A DNA stretch of 64,000 nucleotides from Ruminococcus flavefaciens (GTDB taxonomy: Bacteria > Bacillota > Clostridia > Oscillospirales > Ruminococcaceae): the NCBI GenBank assembly GCA_002373775.1, contig DFJW01000113.1, forward strand, positions 1 to 64,000, given 5' to 3'. The stretch's first letter is position 1, and each line of letters begins with the position of its first letter. Shown piece by piece: positions 54,463 to 62,733 of this stretch. The notes under the pieces are model-generated. The model saw nothing but the letters and a program-made list of their open reading frames with translations. It made no database searches and was not told where the DNA came from. The position numbers and the translations under genes were made by a program.

Positions 54463-54494
54463 TAAAAGAAAAACTGCACAGGAAACCTGTGCAG
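54463..54494 (-). terminator. Terminator of the unknown membrane protein gene
   Basis: CTGCACAGG (54474-54482) pairs with CCTGTGCAG (54486-54494); TTTTTCTTTT follows on the minus strand. Confidence 0.8.
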
Positions 54495-54502
54495 TATAGT
54501 CA

Positions 54503-55033
54503 TCATTCAATTACTACGCCCCAACCGGTACTGATCTTTTTGTAAAGGCGCATCTTTTCCTTCTTCTTCTGGCTTCTGAACATTGAGAACACTGCAAATG
54601 CAGCAACCAGTGTCAGAACAACGCCTACAATGATATTTACCGGTGAAGGAAGTACTACCATTGCAAATACCCATATTATAGCTGCAAATACAAGTATAAA
54701 AGGAAGGCAGAAAGAAGTGAATGTTCTGTTCTTTATCTTTATGTAGTGCTGGATATCCTTTACGCTGAAGCTCTCATAGTTTCTTGCTATGAAATTATCA
54801 GGCTGTGCCCAGCTGCAGAACTGCTTGATATCGTCGAATTTAGCATTGTAGTCCTGATAGTCGTAGAATTTACCGTTAAATCGGGCAACACGATAGCTGA
54901 CCTCAATAGAATTAGATATATTCTCCGCATCCATAACATGGATTATCGTACCAGCTTCTGCTTGTCCCTTTAAGGACTTCGTTACGAGAAACTTTCTGTC
55001 TATCGCCTCATCAATGTTAAGCAAATAAGTCAT
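54503..55033 (-). CDS. Membrane protein of unknown function
   Basis: 176 residues, family not recognised. The first ~105 residues are soluble and mixed alpha/beta (DRKFLVTKSLKGQAEAGTII, EVSYRVARFNGKFYDYQDYN). Two closely spaced membrane spans follow (about 108-129 and 132-152), then a short basic tail (RSQKKKEKMRLYKK). It is a single-gene unit with its own promoter and terminator. AAGGAAGGG lies before the ATG. Confidence 0.7.
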   Translation of the reverse strand: MTYLLNIDEAIDRKFLVTKSLKGQAEAGTIIHVMDAENISNSIEVSYRVARFNGKFYDYQDYNAKFDDIKQFCSWAQPDNFIARNYESFSVKDIQHYIKIKNRTFTSFCLPFILVFAAIIWVFAMVVLPSPVNIIVGVVLTLVAAFAVFSMFRSQKKKEKMRLYKKISTGWGVVIE

Positions 55034-55135
55034 AACTATCCCTTCCTTGACATGTAAAATTATTAATCAGTGCTCTTAATTTTAAATACAAGTCCGATCA
55101 GCAGCAAATTATACCGCATGTATCTTATCATATAC

Positions 55136-55164
55136 ATTATAACATAAGAACGAGAAAAAAGCAA
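55136..55164 (-). promoter_or_regulatory. Promoter of the unknown membrane protein gene
   Basis: On the minus strand TTGCTT (55159-55164), 17-base spacer, TATAAT (55136-55141) with extended -10 TG. A second TATAAT lies at 55109-55114. The rest of 55034-55354 holds no gene; a perfect inverted repeat GCATGCAC/GTGCATGC (55321-55346) without T tract follows the next operon. Confidence 0.45.
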
Positions 55165-55354
55165 GTGCAAAAAATACCATTCTTATATAATAATGTATTT
55201 TTTTACGAAATGTACACGCTCAGTCTCAAAACACAGTACAATTTGGCGAATCTGATAAACTGTCTTTCAGTCTTCTTATTCCCAACAGGCATCCGTATCT
55301 GTTCTATGCCTTGTGTATCAGCATGCACCCGGTCAGGAGTGCATGCCGGTATCA

Positions 55355-56563
55355 TTACTTTAATTTAGAAGCAGCCTTTGCCACTTTCTTCTTATCCTTT
55401 GCCTGCTTGAGCATATCTGCCTTTGAAAGACCGCTCTCATCTTCAACATGACCTGCCGAGTTATCATCGTCACCGAAGAGGCTGTTGAAACGCTTCTTGT
55501 ATGCTGCACCAGTCTCCTTTGATGACATCATAAGGCTGCTCTGCTGCTGATACATGCTTCTTGCAGGAGCTGCACCGCCGGTGTGGAGTGAACGTCCGCC
55601 GAATCCCTGTCCATAGGGAGCTGCATTCTGCGGATTCATGTTCTGCTGGTACATTGAAGAATGTGTGCCTGATCCGCCGCCCATGTAAGGACCGGGCTGA
55701 GGATAACCGCCCTGCTGCGGGAAGCCCTGCTGAGGGAAGCCCTGCTGCTGGGGATAACCGGGCTGCTGGGGGTAACCCTGCTGCTGAGGATAGCCCTGCT
55801 GCTGAGGGTAACCGGGCTGCTGAGGATAGCCCTGCTGCTGAGGATAGCCGGGCTGCTGAGGATAACCCTGCTGCTGAGGATAACCACCGGGCTGCTGGGG
55901 ATAACCCTGCTGCTGGGGATAACCGGGCTGCTGCTGAGGATAGCCCTGCTGCTGTGCAAAGTTATTCGGAAATCCGCTTGCTCCTCTCTGCTGAGCATCT
56001 TCTGTGTGCTCATAGAGGAAGTTAGGCTCTGCTCCGTTATTCATAGCCGCAGCATTGTTGGCTGCCTGAGGAGCATTGAAAGGATTGTTCTCATCTACAT
56101 CTATACTGCTTGCGAACTCAGCAGGTGCGCCGAGTGAAGCAGCAGGAGCATCGTCAAAGCCGCTGAGGAAGTCCTGGCTTCCCATAAGGCTTGCTGCCGG
56201 TGAAGTCTCTTCAGGTGAGAGAACGACTTCACATGCTCCGTTGTCAGGATCAGCATGAACGAGCATTGCGATGCTCTCTGCGTCAGGCTGGAAAAAGCCC
56301 TGATCCTCGAAGGAAATAACTATCATCTGCTTAGCTTTTGCTCTGCCGTTAGCGATAAGTGACATGGCTGCTACCTTTTCAGCAGGTACGAGCTCTACCA
56401 CTCCCTCGTTGATGCTAACGGTGGTTATACCGGAATAGATGTCATCTGTATCTGCTATGATAAGGCAGAGACATGCCTCAGGATCAGATACATACTCCGG
56501 CTTTTCAGATGTGATCTTAGCTGCAAAATTCTTCGCAGTATTGTAGAACGAATTGATTTCCAT
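55355..56563 (-). CDS. Prion-like GYPQQ-repeat protein with possible dead deaminase-fold head
   Basis: About 402 residues, last gene of the kinase/vWA/PP2C operon. The head (about 1-125) is alpha/beta; [35 protein letters not shown] and KAKQMIVIS follow the order of a cytidine-deaminase fold, but the zinc Cys/His residues are missing (PAE in place of CAE or HAE). Then come an Ala/Asn-rich linker, about 14 G(Y/F)PQQ repeats (about 200-290), a Gly/Met/Gln-rich part, and a charged basic tail ([20 protein letters not shown]). Such composition is typical of condensate-forming proteins. The ATG at 56563 has GGTG upstream. Function is unknown; its place suggests a substrate or scaffold of the kinase. 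Confidence 0.72.
   Translation of the reverse strand: MEINSFYNTAKNFAAKITSEKPEYVSDPEACLCLIIADTDDIYSGITTVSINEGVVELVPAEKVAAMSLIANGRAKAKQMIVISFEDQGFFQPDAESIAMLVHADPDNGACEVVLSPEETSPAASLMGSQDFLSGFDDAPAASLGAPAEFASSIDVDENNPFNAPQAANNAAAMNNGAEPNFLYEHTEDAQQRGASGFPNNFAQQQGYPQQQPGYPQQQGYPQQPGGYPQQQGYPQQPGYPQQQGYPQQPGYPQQQGYPQQQGYPQQPGYPQQQGFPQQGFPQQGGYPQPGPYMGGGSGTHSSMYQQNMNPQNAAPYGQGFGGRSLHTGGAAPARSMYQQQSSLMMSSKETGAAYKKRFNSLFGDDDNSAGHVEDESGLSKADMLKQAKDKKKVAKAASKLK
55695..55965 (-). repeat. Tandem 15-24-bp repeat encoding G(Y/F)PQQ(Q/P)
   Basis: About 14 units of GGNTATCCNCAGCAG-type sequence with varied third bases. The codon variation shows that the peptide pattern is kept rather than only recently expanded DNA. 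Confidence 0.93.
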
Positions 56564-56636
56564 AATAAACACCACTTTTCAGATATATTTTCATATCACC
56601 TGCTTGACGCAGGCTATTACTAAACCGGGCTTTTGC

Positions 56637-57545
56637 TCAGTTTATCCTCTTGGTAAGAAGTTCCGCCTTTCTTTCAGCGGCACGCTTCTTGTTCTCGTCA
56701 ACTCTCTCCCGGATCAGACCGATCTTTTCATTCACCAGATCACTGTCAAAGACGCAGGAGAGGGATATATCGTCCTCTGTACCGTAATGTGAACGCTTGG
56801 TAAGATTGTTTATGATGACCTGTTTGAATGCTTCGAGATTTATAAGCTGACTTGATATTATCGTATGATAGTCAAGAAAGTCATATTCGCTTCCGAAGGA
56901 GGTATACAGACCGTCAGTCGAAGCGTACAGTGCCAGCGGCTTCTTATTGTCCACATAAAAGCTGCTGAACATACCTGCTGCATTTGAGTTACACATAGAA
57001 GCTGTTACGTTTGCCGGTGCAGCTTCATTGTATTCCATAGGAAGAACTGCAACACCGTCTTCAAAGAGTGCAACGAGTGTACCGTCACCTATCTGCACGC
57101 CGAATGTGAAGCCGTTGCCTGCCACTGCTGCTATCAGTGTTGAACCGTAGTAGGACTCCGGAGGTATTGCTTCAAATTCTTCGTCAGTGAACTTGCTGCG
57201 TTCTTCATCTGTAACAGGGTTTTCCTCAAGATGCTTGTTCACCCTGAGATTCCAGTCAGAAATTATCTGCTTTTCGATATTTTTCAGGATAAGCTTGTGG
57301 TTTGCCGGGAAGTTCTCTTCAAACTGTGCCGGATCCTGATAGAAGCGTCCTACGGTCTCGATCGTCGCTTCAACAGCGAATTTCGAACCTACATTGCTTC
57401 TGAAATGCTTTTTGCTGCCATGTCCATCCGCCACTACTGCGACTGCATAATGCTCGGTCACCTTGTATGCAGAACTATCCTGACAAACAAGTCCGGTCTT
57501 TTCGTGGCTCGCGCCCATAACGGAATGGCTGAATCCATTGAACAT
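56637..57545 (-). CDS. PP2C-type protein phosphatase of a TerY-P-like triad
   Basis: About 302 residues. Metal motifs VVADGHGS (Asp40), GSTLIAAV, IGDGTLVAL, YASTDGLY and GTEDDISLSCVF are all present, so it should be an active Mg/Mn phosphatase for phosphoserine or phosphothreonine. A charged, probably coiled-coil tail (about 270-302) ends the protein. The ATG at 57545 is preferred because AGGAGG (57555-57560) is nine bases away; the ATG at 57554 touches that site. It lies in the operon with the kinase and vWA genes, and would reverse the kinase's action. Confidence 0.92.
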   Translation of the reverse strand: MFNGFSHSVMGASHEKTGLVCQDSSAYKVTEHYAVAVVADGHGSKKHFRSNVGSKFAVEATIETVGRFYQDPAQFEENFPANHKLILKNIEKQIISDWNLRVNKHLEENPVTDEERSKFTDEEFEAIPPESYYGSTLIAAVAGNGFTFGVQIGDGTLVALFEDGVAVLPMEYNEAAPANVTASMCNSNAAGMFSSFYVDNKKPLALYASTDGLYTSFGSEYDFLDYHTIISSQLINLEAFKQVIINNLTKRSHYGTEDDISLSCVFDSDLVNEKIGLIRERVDENKKRAAERKAELLTKRIN

Positions 57546-57590
57546 GTGTGTCATCCTCCTTTCAGTACTGATATTAGTGCCGGATATTTA

Positions 57591-58469
57591 TTACCAGCCT
57601 GTATCGAAAGGAATATCGTTTGCGTCAGTCTGGCTGCTTACGAGTTCCTGGATCTGCTGACCGAGGAGCTTCTGCTTTGCAGCAAATACATCTTCTTCAC
57701 CGAGTTCGTGATTGCTCTCGTCAGAGAGTGTCATACTCTTACTGCCTATCTGTGAAGATGTTACAGCAATGATCTTTATCATCTGAGCCAGCTGACCGCC
57801 TGAATATGCGTGAACAACTGTATCAGGAGTACCTGTGAACTCAGCAAGCACATTGTCGTTTGCCTCGTTGCCGATACCCAGTGCAGCCTTGAGACCGAAC
57901 TTGTACCAGCTGTTGGACTGGAGCTCCTTGAGACCTTCCTTGTAATCGTCTGAAGGATAACCGTCAGTCATGAGGAAGATAACGGGAGCGAATGAGAGTG
58001 AGGGTGAATTGAGGAAGCTGTTTCTGGACATTCTGAGTGAAAGCTCCTTGAATGCTGCGCCCATGCTTGTAACGCCGCTTGCACGGAGACGTGCCCACTC
58101 AAAATCCTCTATCGGGATAGGTGTGGAGTACATCCATCTTACTTCTGTAGAGAATGTGAGGACAGCGATCTTTACTTCTGTATCTGCTTCACCTACTCTG
58201 CGTATCTCAGGGATGAGCTCTTCCATTACGGTATTCAGCTCGCCCATTTTCTTGCCCTTCATGCTTCCGGAAGTGTCTATCAGGAAGAATATTACAAGGC
58301 TCTTTCTTGAAACACCTGTAGCGCTGAGGGGATCGTCATCAAAATCAAGAAGGTCATCCTGTATATCTGCCGGAGCTGTGCTTGCGGCAGACACATCAGC
58401 CTCTGCGGCACCTGTGACCGGTGACTCCAGCTCTGGAGTTGTCTGCTCTGTCATGTTTTCATTATTCAT
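57591..58469 (-). CDS. TerY-like von Willebrand factor A protein
   Basis: About 292 residues. An acidic, disordered N-terminus (about 1-55) leads to a vWA domain with a complete metal site: DTSGSM (DxSxS), GVTSMG (Thr) and LMTDGYPSDD (Asp). The VTSMGAAFKEL and LKAALGIGNEAN blocks match TerY proteins. vWA domains bind partners through a metal ion. ATGs at 58481 and 58469 are both possible; the second is better spaced from AAAGG. Its place between kinase and phosphatase genes identifies the TerY-P triad. Confidence 0.9.
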   Translation of the reverse strand: MNNENMTEQTTPELESPVTGAAEADVSAASTAPADIQDDLLDFDDDPLSATGVSRKSLVIFFLIDTSGSMKGKKMGELNTVMEELIPEIRRVGEADTEVKIAVLTFSTEVRWMYSTPIPIEDFEWARLRASGVTSMGAAFKELSLRMSRNSFLNSPSLSFAPVIFLMTDGYPSDDYKEGLKELQSNSWYKFGLKAALGIGNEANDNVLAEFTGTPDTVVHAYSGGQLAQMIKIIAVTSSQIGSKSMTLSDESNHELGEEDVFAAKQKLLGQQIQELVSSQTDANDIPFDTGW

Positions 58470-58519
58470 AGCTTGATACATCCTTTCATACTTGACTGCT
58501 GTAAAAGAGGATCAGCAGC

Positions 58520-59863
58520 TCACATCTTTGCTTTTACACTGCCGAAATCTATCTCAAGTCCCTGCCATATCGGGAAACCTTTTCCGGGCTGTACATCCCA
58601 GAACTTTCCGTCAGGCATCTTAGCCTTCCATGTTCTGTCCGAACAGTTCTTGATACCAAGAAGTCCCGCACGCTCTCTGTTTTCAACCAGTTCTCCGGCA
58701 ACTGTCATGAAATCATCCGATTCCGGAAGGATCTCGCACTCGTAGAACTTGCTGCCGAGATACAGCGGCATGCGATAATCGCGGTTGCTGAAACCGATGG
58801 TGGCAAACTCCATGCCGCACTTGGGGCACTTGAACACCTTTTCATTCGGTTTTGCAAACATTGAAGTGAAGTTCGTTCTTCCGCATCCGCACATGATTAT
58901 CTCTGAGCGGAGACGTATGAACATTTTCTGCCATTCATTCTCTATGATACGCTTTGTAGGCTCGCTGATTCCAGTCGTGAATGAGCGGATGAAAGCGTCT
59001 TTTATGTAGTCCGGATAGATCCTCCAGAACTTAATTACATTGTCGTGTATTCCTCTTACAGGACGGTTGGAAGCGTCGTTCGGATCATATACGAACACAG
59101 CGTTCTGACCGTAATGCTTGAGCTCGGAAGACTCTGTGAGGCAGACATCTCTGACCACCTTTTCGCCTTCCATGGGATCTCCTCTGAAAAGGAGCTTGAA
59201 GAGTACGACTGCCAGTGAATACTTATCAGTCTGCACATTGGGCTGTGCGATGCCTCTTACTACCTCGGGAGCCATATATCCGGGCTTTCCTCCGATACCG
59301 AAGTTGCTGCCGTCAGGAGCGATGTTATCGCAGTCGCAGACGAGTACAGCGCCGGTATTCACGTTGATGAAGAAGCCTCCGTCGTTAAGGTCCTGATAGC
59401 TCTTTCCGGATCTGTGGAGCTGACGGAAAGCATTTACTATATTTATGACCGCAGTGACCATTGCATTGAGACTTGTGAACTTTACAGGTCTCTTGACAGC
59501 ATGTCCGGTAAGCGGATCGATCTCCAGCTTGTAGGTATTGAGGATATCTACGAAGGAATCGAAGCCGTCAGGTTTGAGTTCCATTATGTAACCGAAAGTT
59601 CCGTCCGGAAGTTCCTTTGTGAGGTACTTGGGCCAGAGGAATTTATTGCTCGGCGGGCCGTCGTTGATATTGTTCTGGATATTCTTGCGGAATGCCTTGG
59701 GCTTGTTCATCCTGTCGATATCGTACCATTTCAGCGCCCATTTCTGACCGTTGAACCTTACAAGGTAAACGGTACCCTGACCGCCGCTGCCGATAACGCT
59801 GAGGACCTTGGCTTTTCCGCCGAATTCCATCTCGACTTCCTGGCCGATTTCAAGCTCTACCAT
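58520..59863 (-). CDS. Protein kinase with C-terminal zinc ribbon (TerY-P triad type)
   Basis: 447 residues. N-lobe: GSGGQGTVYLV glycine loop and WALKWYD lysine (about residue 45). C-lobe: the catalytic loop reads YQDLNDGGFF instead of HRDLKxxN, and the DFG site reads DCD, followed by GKPGYMAPEVV. Asp of both motifs is kept, so ATP and metal binding are possible. A zinc ribbon (CGCGRTN, then FKCPKCGMEF) and a beta-rich tail (NCSDRTWKAKMPDGKFW) follow. This domain set is characteristic of kinases that travel with TerY vWA and PP2C proteins. GAAAGGAT lies before the ATG. Confidence 0.88.
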   Translation of the reverse strand: MVELEIGQEVEMEFGGKAKVLSVIGSGGQGTVYLVRFNGQKWALKWYDIDRMNKPKAFRKNIQNNINDGPPSNKFLWPKYLTKELPDGTFGYIMELKPDGFDSFVDILNTYKLEIDPLTGHAVKRPVKFTSLNAMVTAVINIVNAFRQLHRSGKSYQDLNDGGFFINVNTGAVLVCDCDNIAPDGSNFGIGGKPGYMAPEVVRGIAQPNVQTDKYSLAVVLFKLLFRGDPMEGEKVVRDVCLTESSELKHYGQNAVFVYDPNDASNRPVRGIHDNVIKFWRIYPDYIKDAFIRSFTTGISEPTKRIIENEWQKMFIRLRSEIIMCGCGRTNFTSMFAKPNEKVFKCPKCGMEFATIGFSNRDYRMPLYLGSKFYECEILPESDDFMTVAGELVENRERAGLLGIKNCSDRTWKAKMPDGKFWDVQPGKGFPIWQGLEIDFGSVKAKM

Positions 59864-59896
59864 TTGAATCCATCCTTTCTTACTTATCTGCTGCCT

Positions 59897-60949
59897 TTAT
59901 TCGTCCTCGGCGAGGAGCATGTCCGCAGCCGAATTCACAAGAACGAAATGTATGCCATTCACGAGGCAGTACTTATGAACATATGAATTTTCTATACAGT
60001 GTATCGTAAGGTGAGGACAGTACGAAAAAGCATTTGTATCTATGAACTTTATGCTTTCCGGCAGGAAGAGCCTTCTGAGCTTTTCGCAGCCTGAGAAAGC
60101 TTCAGCGCCTATACTGCTCACGCTTTCGGGGATATCTATAGTTTCGAGACTTGTACAGAACGAGAAAGTGCTGTCTTCGATCTCGAGAACGCCCTTGGGT
60201 ATCTTGACGACCACAAGTTTTGCACACTGGCTGAATGCACCCTGTTTGATTATCTTGAGGTTCTCGGGAAGATCAAGTCCTCTCAGGCGCTTGCACGATG
60301 AAAATGCGTACTCGCCGATAGCAAGCAGCGTAGAAGGAAGCTGTATAGTTCTGAGTGAACCGAACTTATCGAAGCAGAATGCGTCGAGTTTTGTATAGCC
60401 CTCAGGGATAGATATATTGCCGCTGAGTCTGTATCTGAATGCAGATCTGGGAGTGAAGACCTGCTCGTTCACATCTACCGGTCCCGATCTCTTCACTTCT
60501 ACAGGCTCCGGATCAGGCTCTTCGCCTTCGGGCAGGAGCTTCATAGGTGACTCGTAGGGCCAGCCGAGGAGATAAGTAAAGCACGCAAGTACGAATTCCG
60601 CAGCATTCTCGGCGATGAACAGCTCGTTCGTCATGAAGCTTCTCGCTTTCATGATCGCTATATCTCTTGTATTTTCACCTATCAGGATACTGAGTACTCC
60701 TGACTTATACATATTAATAAGTAATCTGCGCTCTTTGTTGTAATCTGGTACATGGTCGTTAAGGAGTCCGATGAAACGTTTCTTTGTCATTACTGCCTTC
60801 GGACCTTGCTGCATAACTATAGCACGCAGCTCTCGCTGGAACTCCATAGTGTTCTCGAAACCTTCCACGTTCTGAGGAACGGGTGCTCCGCAGTCAGGGC
60901 AGGACACCAGCTTCGGACTAAGCTCAGCGCCGCACTTTTCACATTGCAT
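59897..60949 (-). CDS. Zinc-ribbon protein with BspA-type leucine-rich repeats
   Basis: About 350 residues. N-terminal zinc ribbon CEKCGAELSPKLVSCPDCG (about 3-21), a middle helical region (about 35-150), then LRR_5/BspA-type repeats (about 200-340) such as LRTIQLPSTLLAIGEYAFSS and KLVVVKIPKGVLEIEDSTFS. These repeats are usually on secreted surface proteins; here no signal peptide is present and the zinc ribbon suggests a cytosolic adaptor. The ATG at 60949 has AAGGAGGGG upstream. It is the first gene of the operon and follows a consensus promoter. Confidence 0.85.
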   Translation of the reverse strand: MQCEKCGAELSPKLVSCPDCGAPVPQNVEGFENTMEFQRELRAIVMQQGPKAVMTKKRFIGLLNDHVPDYNKERRLLINMYKSGVLSILIGENTRDIAIMKARSFMTNELFIAENAAEFVLACFTYLLGWPYESPMKLLPEGEEPDPEPVEVKRSGPVDVNEQVFTPRSAFRYRLSGNISIPEGYTKLDAFCFDKFGSLRTIQLPSTLLAIGEYAFSSCKRLRGLDLPENLKIIKQGAFSQCAKLVVVKIPKGVLEIEDSTFSFCTSLETIDIPESVSSIGAEAFSGCEKLRRLFLPESIKFIDTNAFSYCPHLTIHCIENSYVHKYCLVNGIHFVLVNSAADMLLAEDE

Positions 60950-61054
60950 ATTACCCCTCCTTATTTTATGACATTCAATGATATGCAGGATCAAGCTTTA
61001 CCGGAGGAAAATGCCTTAAATTTCGCCTTCCAGTAAACACATTGTAACAAGTTA

Positions 61055-61083
61055 AGTATATCACTTTCTGAAATGCTTGTCAA
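61055..61083 (-). promoter_or_regulatory. Promoter of the kinase/vWA/PP2C operon
   Basis: On the minus strand TTGACA (61078-61083), 17-base spacer, TATACT (61055-61060). The five genes down to 55355 are spaced by 33-73 bases with no terminator seen between them. Confidence 0.8.
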
Positions 61084-61425
61084 GGGAAAATCTATGAACG
61101 CATATATTTTAAGTATTTTGCATGATAAAACATATCGTTTTTTGTGCGAATCCCAAAAACGAAGTTTGATAGGCTATATATCACCGGTTATTTTTTGCGA
61201 TGATAATACAAATTGTAATATCAGTTTTTTTCACATATATCCGAGTATATACCACGGGTAAACAGAGTTTTTCTGATACAGTTGATTGAATGTTTTGTGA
61301 ATTTGAAATTTGATATTACCATTTTCACCCGGTTTTTATAAAATTCAAGTTTTTTTGAACAGTTTGAACAATAAAGCGTATGTAATTTTTGTTGAATACG
61401 CGCCCCGTTTATTCATAAAAATGTG
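61084..61425. other. AT-rich intergenic region, no gene seen
   Basis: About 340 bases, clearly richer in A+T than the flanking genes. A short open frame on the plus strand (61073-61261) has no ribosome site and an unnatural composition, so it is not called. No tRNA or stable RNA was recognised. Confidence 0.5.
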
Positions 61426-61454
61426 TTGAAATTCTGCTCATTTTGTGATAGAAT
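61426..61454 (+). promoter_or_regulatory. Promoter of the binding protein/GGDEF pair
   Basis: TTGAAA (61426-61431), 17-base spacer, TAGAAT (61449-61454) with extended -10 TG. The leader is about 130 bases and includes GTGATGCGTCAC (61537-61548), a perfect palindrome, and CCGGATC/GATCCGG (61553-61569) just before the ribosome site. Confidence 0.65.
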
Positions 61455-61591
61455 AGTAAAAGTGAAACATAAGCAGATGTACGCATGAACAGCAAGCCGG
61501 AATATACGTCTGGTCAGGAATAGGTCAGGGGAAGCTGTGATGCGTCACACACCGGATCAACGATCCGGAAAAATAAGGAGGATCAGTTTCA

Positions 61592-62716
61592 ATGAAAAAA
61601 AGTAAAGTGAGAAGCATTGCTTCAAGGCTTGCTCTGTGTACAGTCTCCATGTCGATGCTGCTTTCGGCAGGATGCGGCAAGCCGAAAACGAACGAAGGCG
61701 GCAAGGTTGCTGTTATCGCCAAGAACAACACCATCTCCTTCTGGGAGGAAGTCCGCAAGGGCGCCGAGGATGCCGGTGAAGAGCTTGGATACGATATCAT
61801 CTATAATGCTGCTACCGCCGACAAGGACTACTCAAGCCAGATAGAGTTCATCAACGACGCTATCAGCCAGAAAGTAGACGCTATCGTTATCGCACCCAAC
61901 AGTCCCACAGAGCTCAACGAGGCTCTCGAAAAGGCTGACAAGGCAGGTATCAAAATCATCACTATCAACTCAAATGTTGAGTACGAAGGCGTTCTCTCAT
62001 GCGTAAGTTCGTCAGATACTGACGGCGGCGCTATCTGTGCAAGACACGCTGCTGAGACCATTCTTGCAAACGAGAACATCAGAAAAGCAGTTACTGCTCC
62101 CGATGCCGACGTAAACACAGTTCTTACTCTCGGTAAGGGCGCTATCGGAGTTGTAGGTCACGATGCTGCTACTGCTGAAGCTCGTATCAAGGGCTTTGAA
62201 GAAGAATGTGCTGCACAGATGATAGCTAAGATGTACAGCGACGGCGTTGATTTCGATATGGGCGGCGCAGAAATGTCCGATGAAGAAGTAGCCCAGATGT
62301 TCGTCTCAGCCGGTTTCTATAAAGAGACTGAAAGAGTTTCCAAGATCGAAGATGCTTACGAAGAGACAAAGAAACTCATCAAGGAGAATCCCCATCTCTT
62401 AATCATCTTCGCTACAAACACAAATACCTCTCTCGGTGCAGCTCAGGCTGTTGAAGAACTCGGCATGGAAGACCAGATCTACCTTGCAGGTTTCAACTCA
62501 GACCAGCAGGAGCTCGACTATCTCAAGAAGCACATTATCGACGGTCTCGTTATCCAGAACCCCTACAACATGGGTTACGTTGGTGTAAGATTCGCTAAGA
62601 AGGCTATGGACGATCAGGCTCTTGCAAAATCTCTGGACACCGGTGTTACATGGGTAACTCCTTCGAACATGGACCAGGAGTACATCCAGCTCCTGCTGAA
62701 TCCTGATAAGTTTTAA
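61592..62716 (+). CDS. Sugar-type periplasmic-binding lipoprotein (RbsB-like)
   Basis: 374 residues. Lipoprotein signal with LLSAGC (Cys28). The binding domain has the type-1 pattern: KVAVIAKNNTISFWEEVRKG, VDAIVIAPNSPTELNEALEK, AGIKIITINSNVE, and ENPHLLIIFATNTNTSLGAA. Relatives bind sugars or autoinducer-2. No transporter genes are beside it; instead a membrane GGDEF-like protein follows after 17 bases, so this lipoprotein is probably the ligand-receiving part of a signalling pair. AAGGAGG lies upstream. Confidence 0.9.
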   Translation: MKKSKVRSIASRLALCTVSMSMLLSAGCGKPKTNEGGKVAVIAKNNTISFWEEVRKGAEDAGEELGYDIIYNAATADKDYSSQIEFINDAISQKVDAIVIAPNSPTELNEALEKADKAGIKIITINSNVEYEGVLSCVSSSDTDGGAICARHAAETILANENIRKAVTAPDADVNTVLTLGKGAIGVVGHDAATAEARIKGFEEECAAQMIAKMYSDGVDFDMGGAEMSDEEVAQMFVSAGFYKETERVSKIEDAYEETKKLIKENPHLLIIFATNTNTSLGAAQAVEELGMEDQIYLAGFNSDQQELDYLKKHIIDGLVIQNPYNMGYVGVRFAKKAMDDQALAKSLDTGVTWVTPSNMDQEYIQLLLNPDKF

Positions 62717-62733
62717 AGGGGAGGTATGAGATA

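Noticed and set aside
55165-55368. Small plus-strand ORF downstream of the GYPQQ gene
   Set aside because: No ribosome site; it covers AT-rich intergenic sequence and converges into the minus-strand gene without domain likeness.
55695-55965. CRISPR-like array
   Set aside because: The repeats are contiguous without spacers, vary in third codon positions and translate into a regular peptide.
55561-56025. Plus-strand frame rich in Ala, Glu, Asp and Asn across the repeat block
   Set aside because: It is the mirror of the CAG-rich repeat of the minus-strand GYPQQ gene, with no ribosome site of its own.
61073-61261. Short plus-strand ORF in the intergenic region
   Set aside because: No ribosome site, AT-driven composition, and its start overlaps the promoter of the opposite operon.
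61537-61548. CRP-type site GTGATGCGTCAC before the binding lipoprotein
   Set aside because: The spacing between half-sites is four bases instead of six, and a very similar string occurs in a terminator stem at 4206-4217, so it may be chance.
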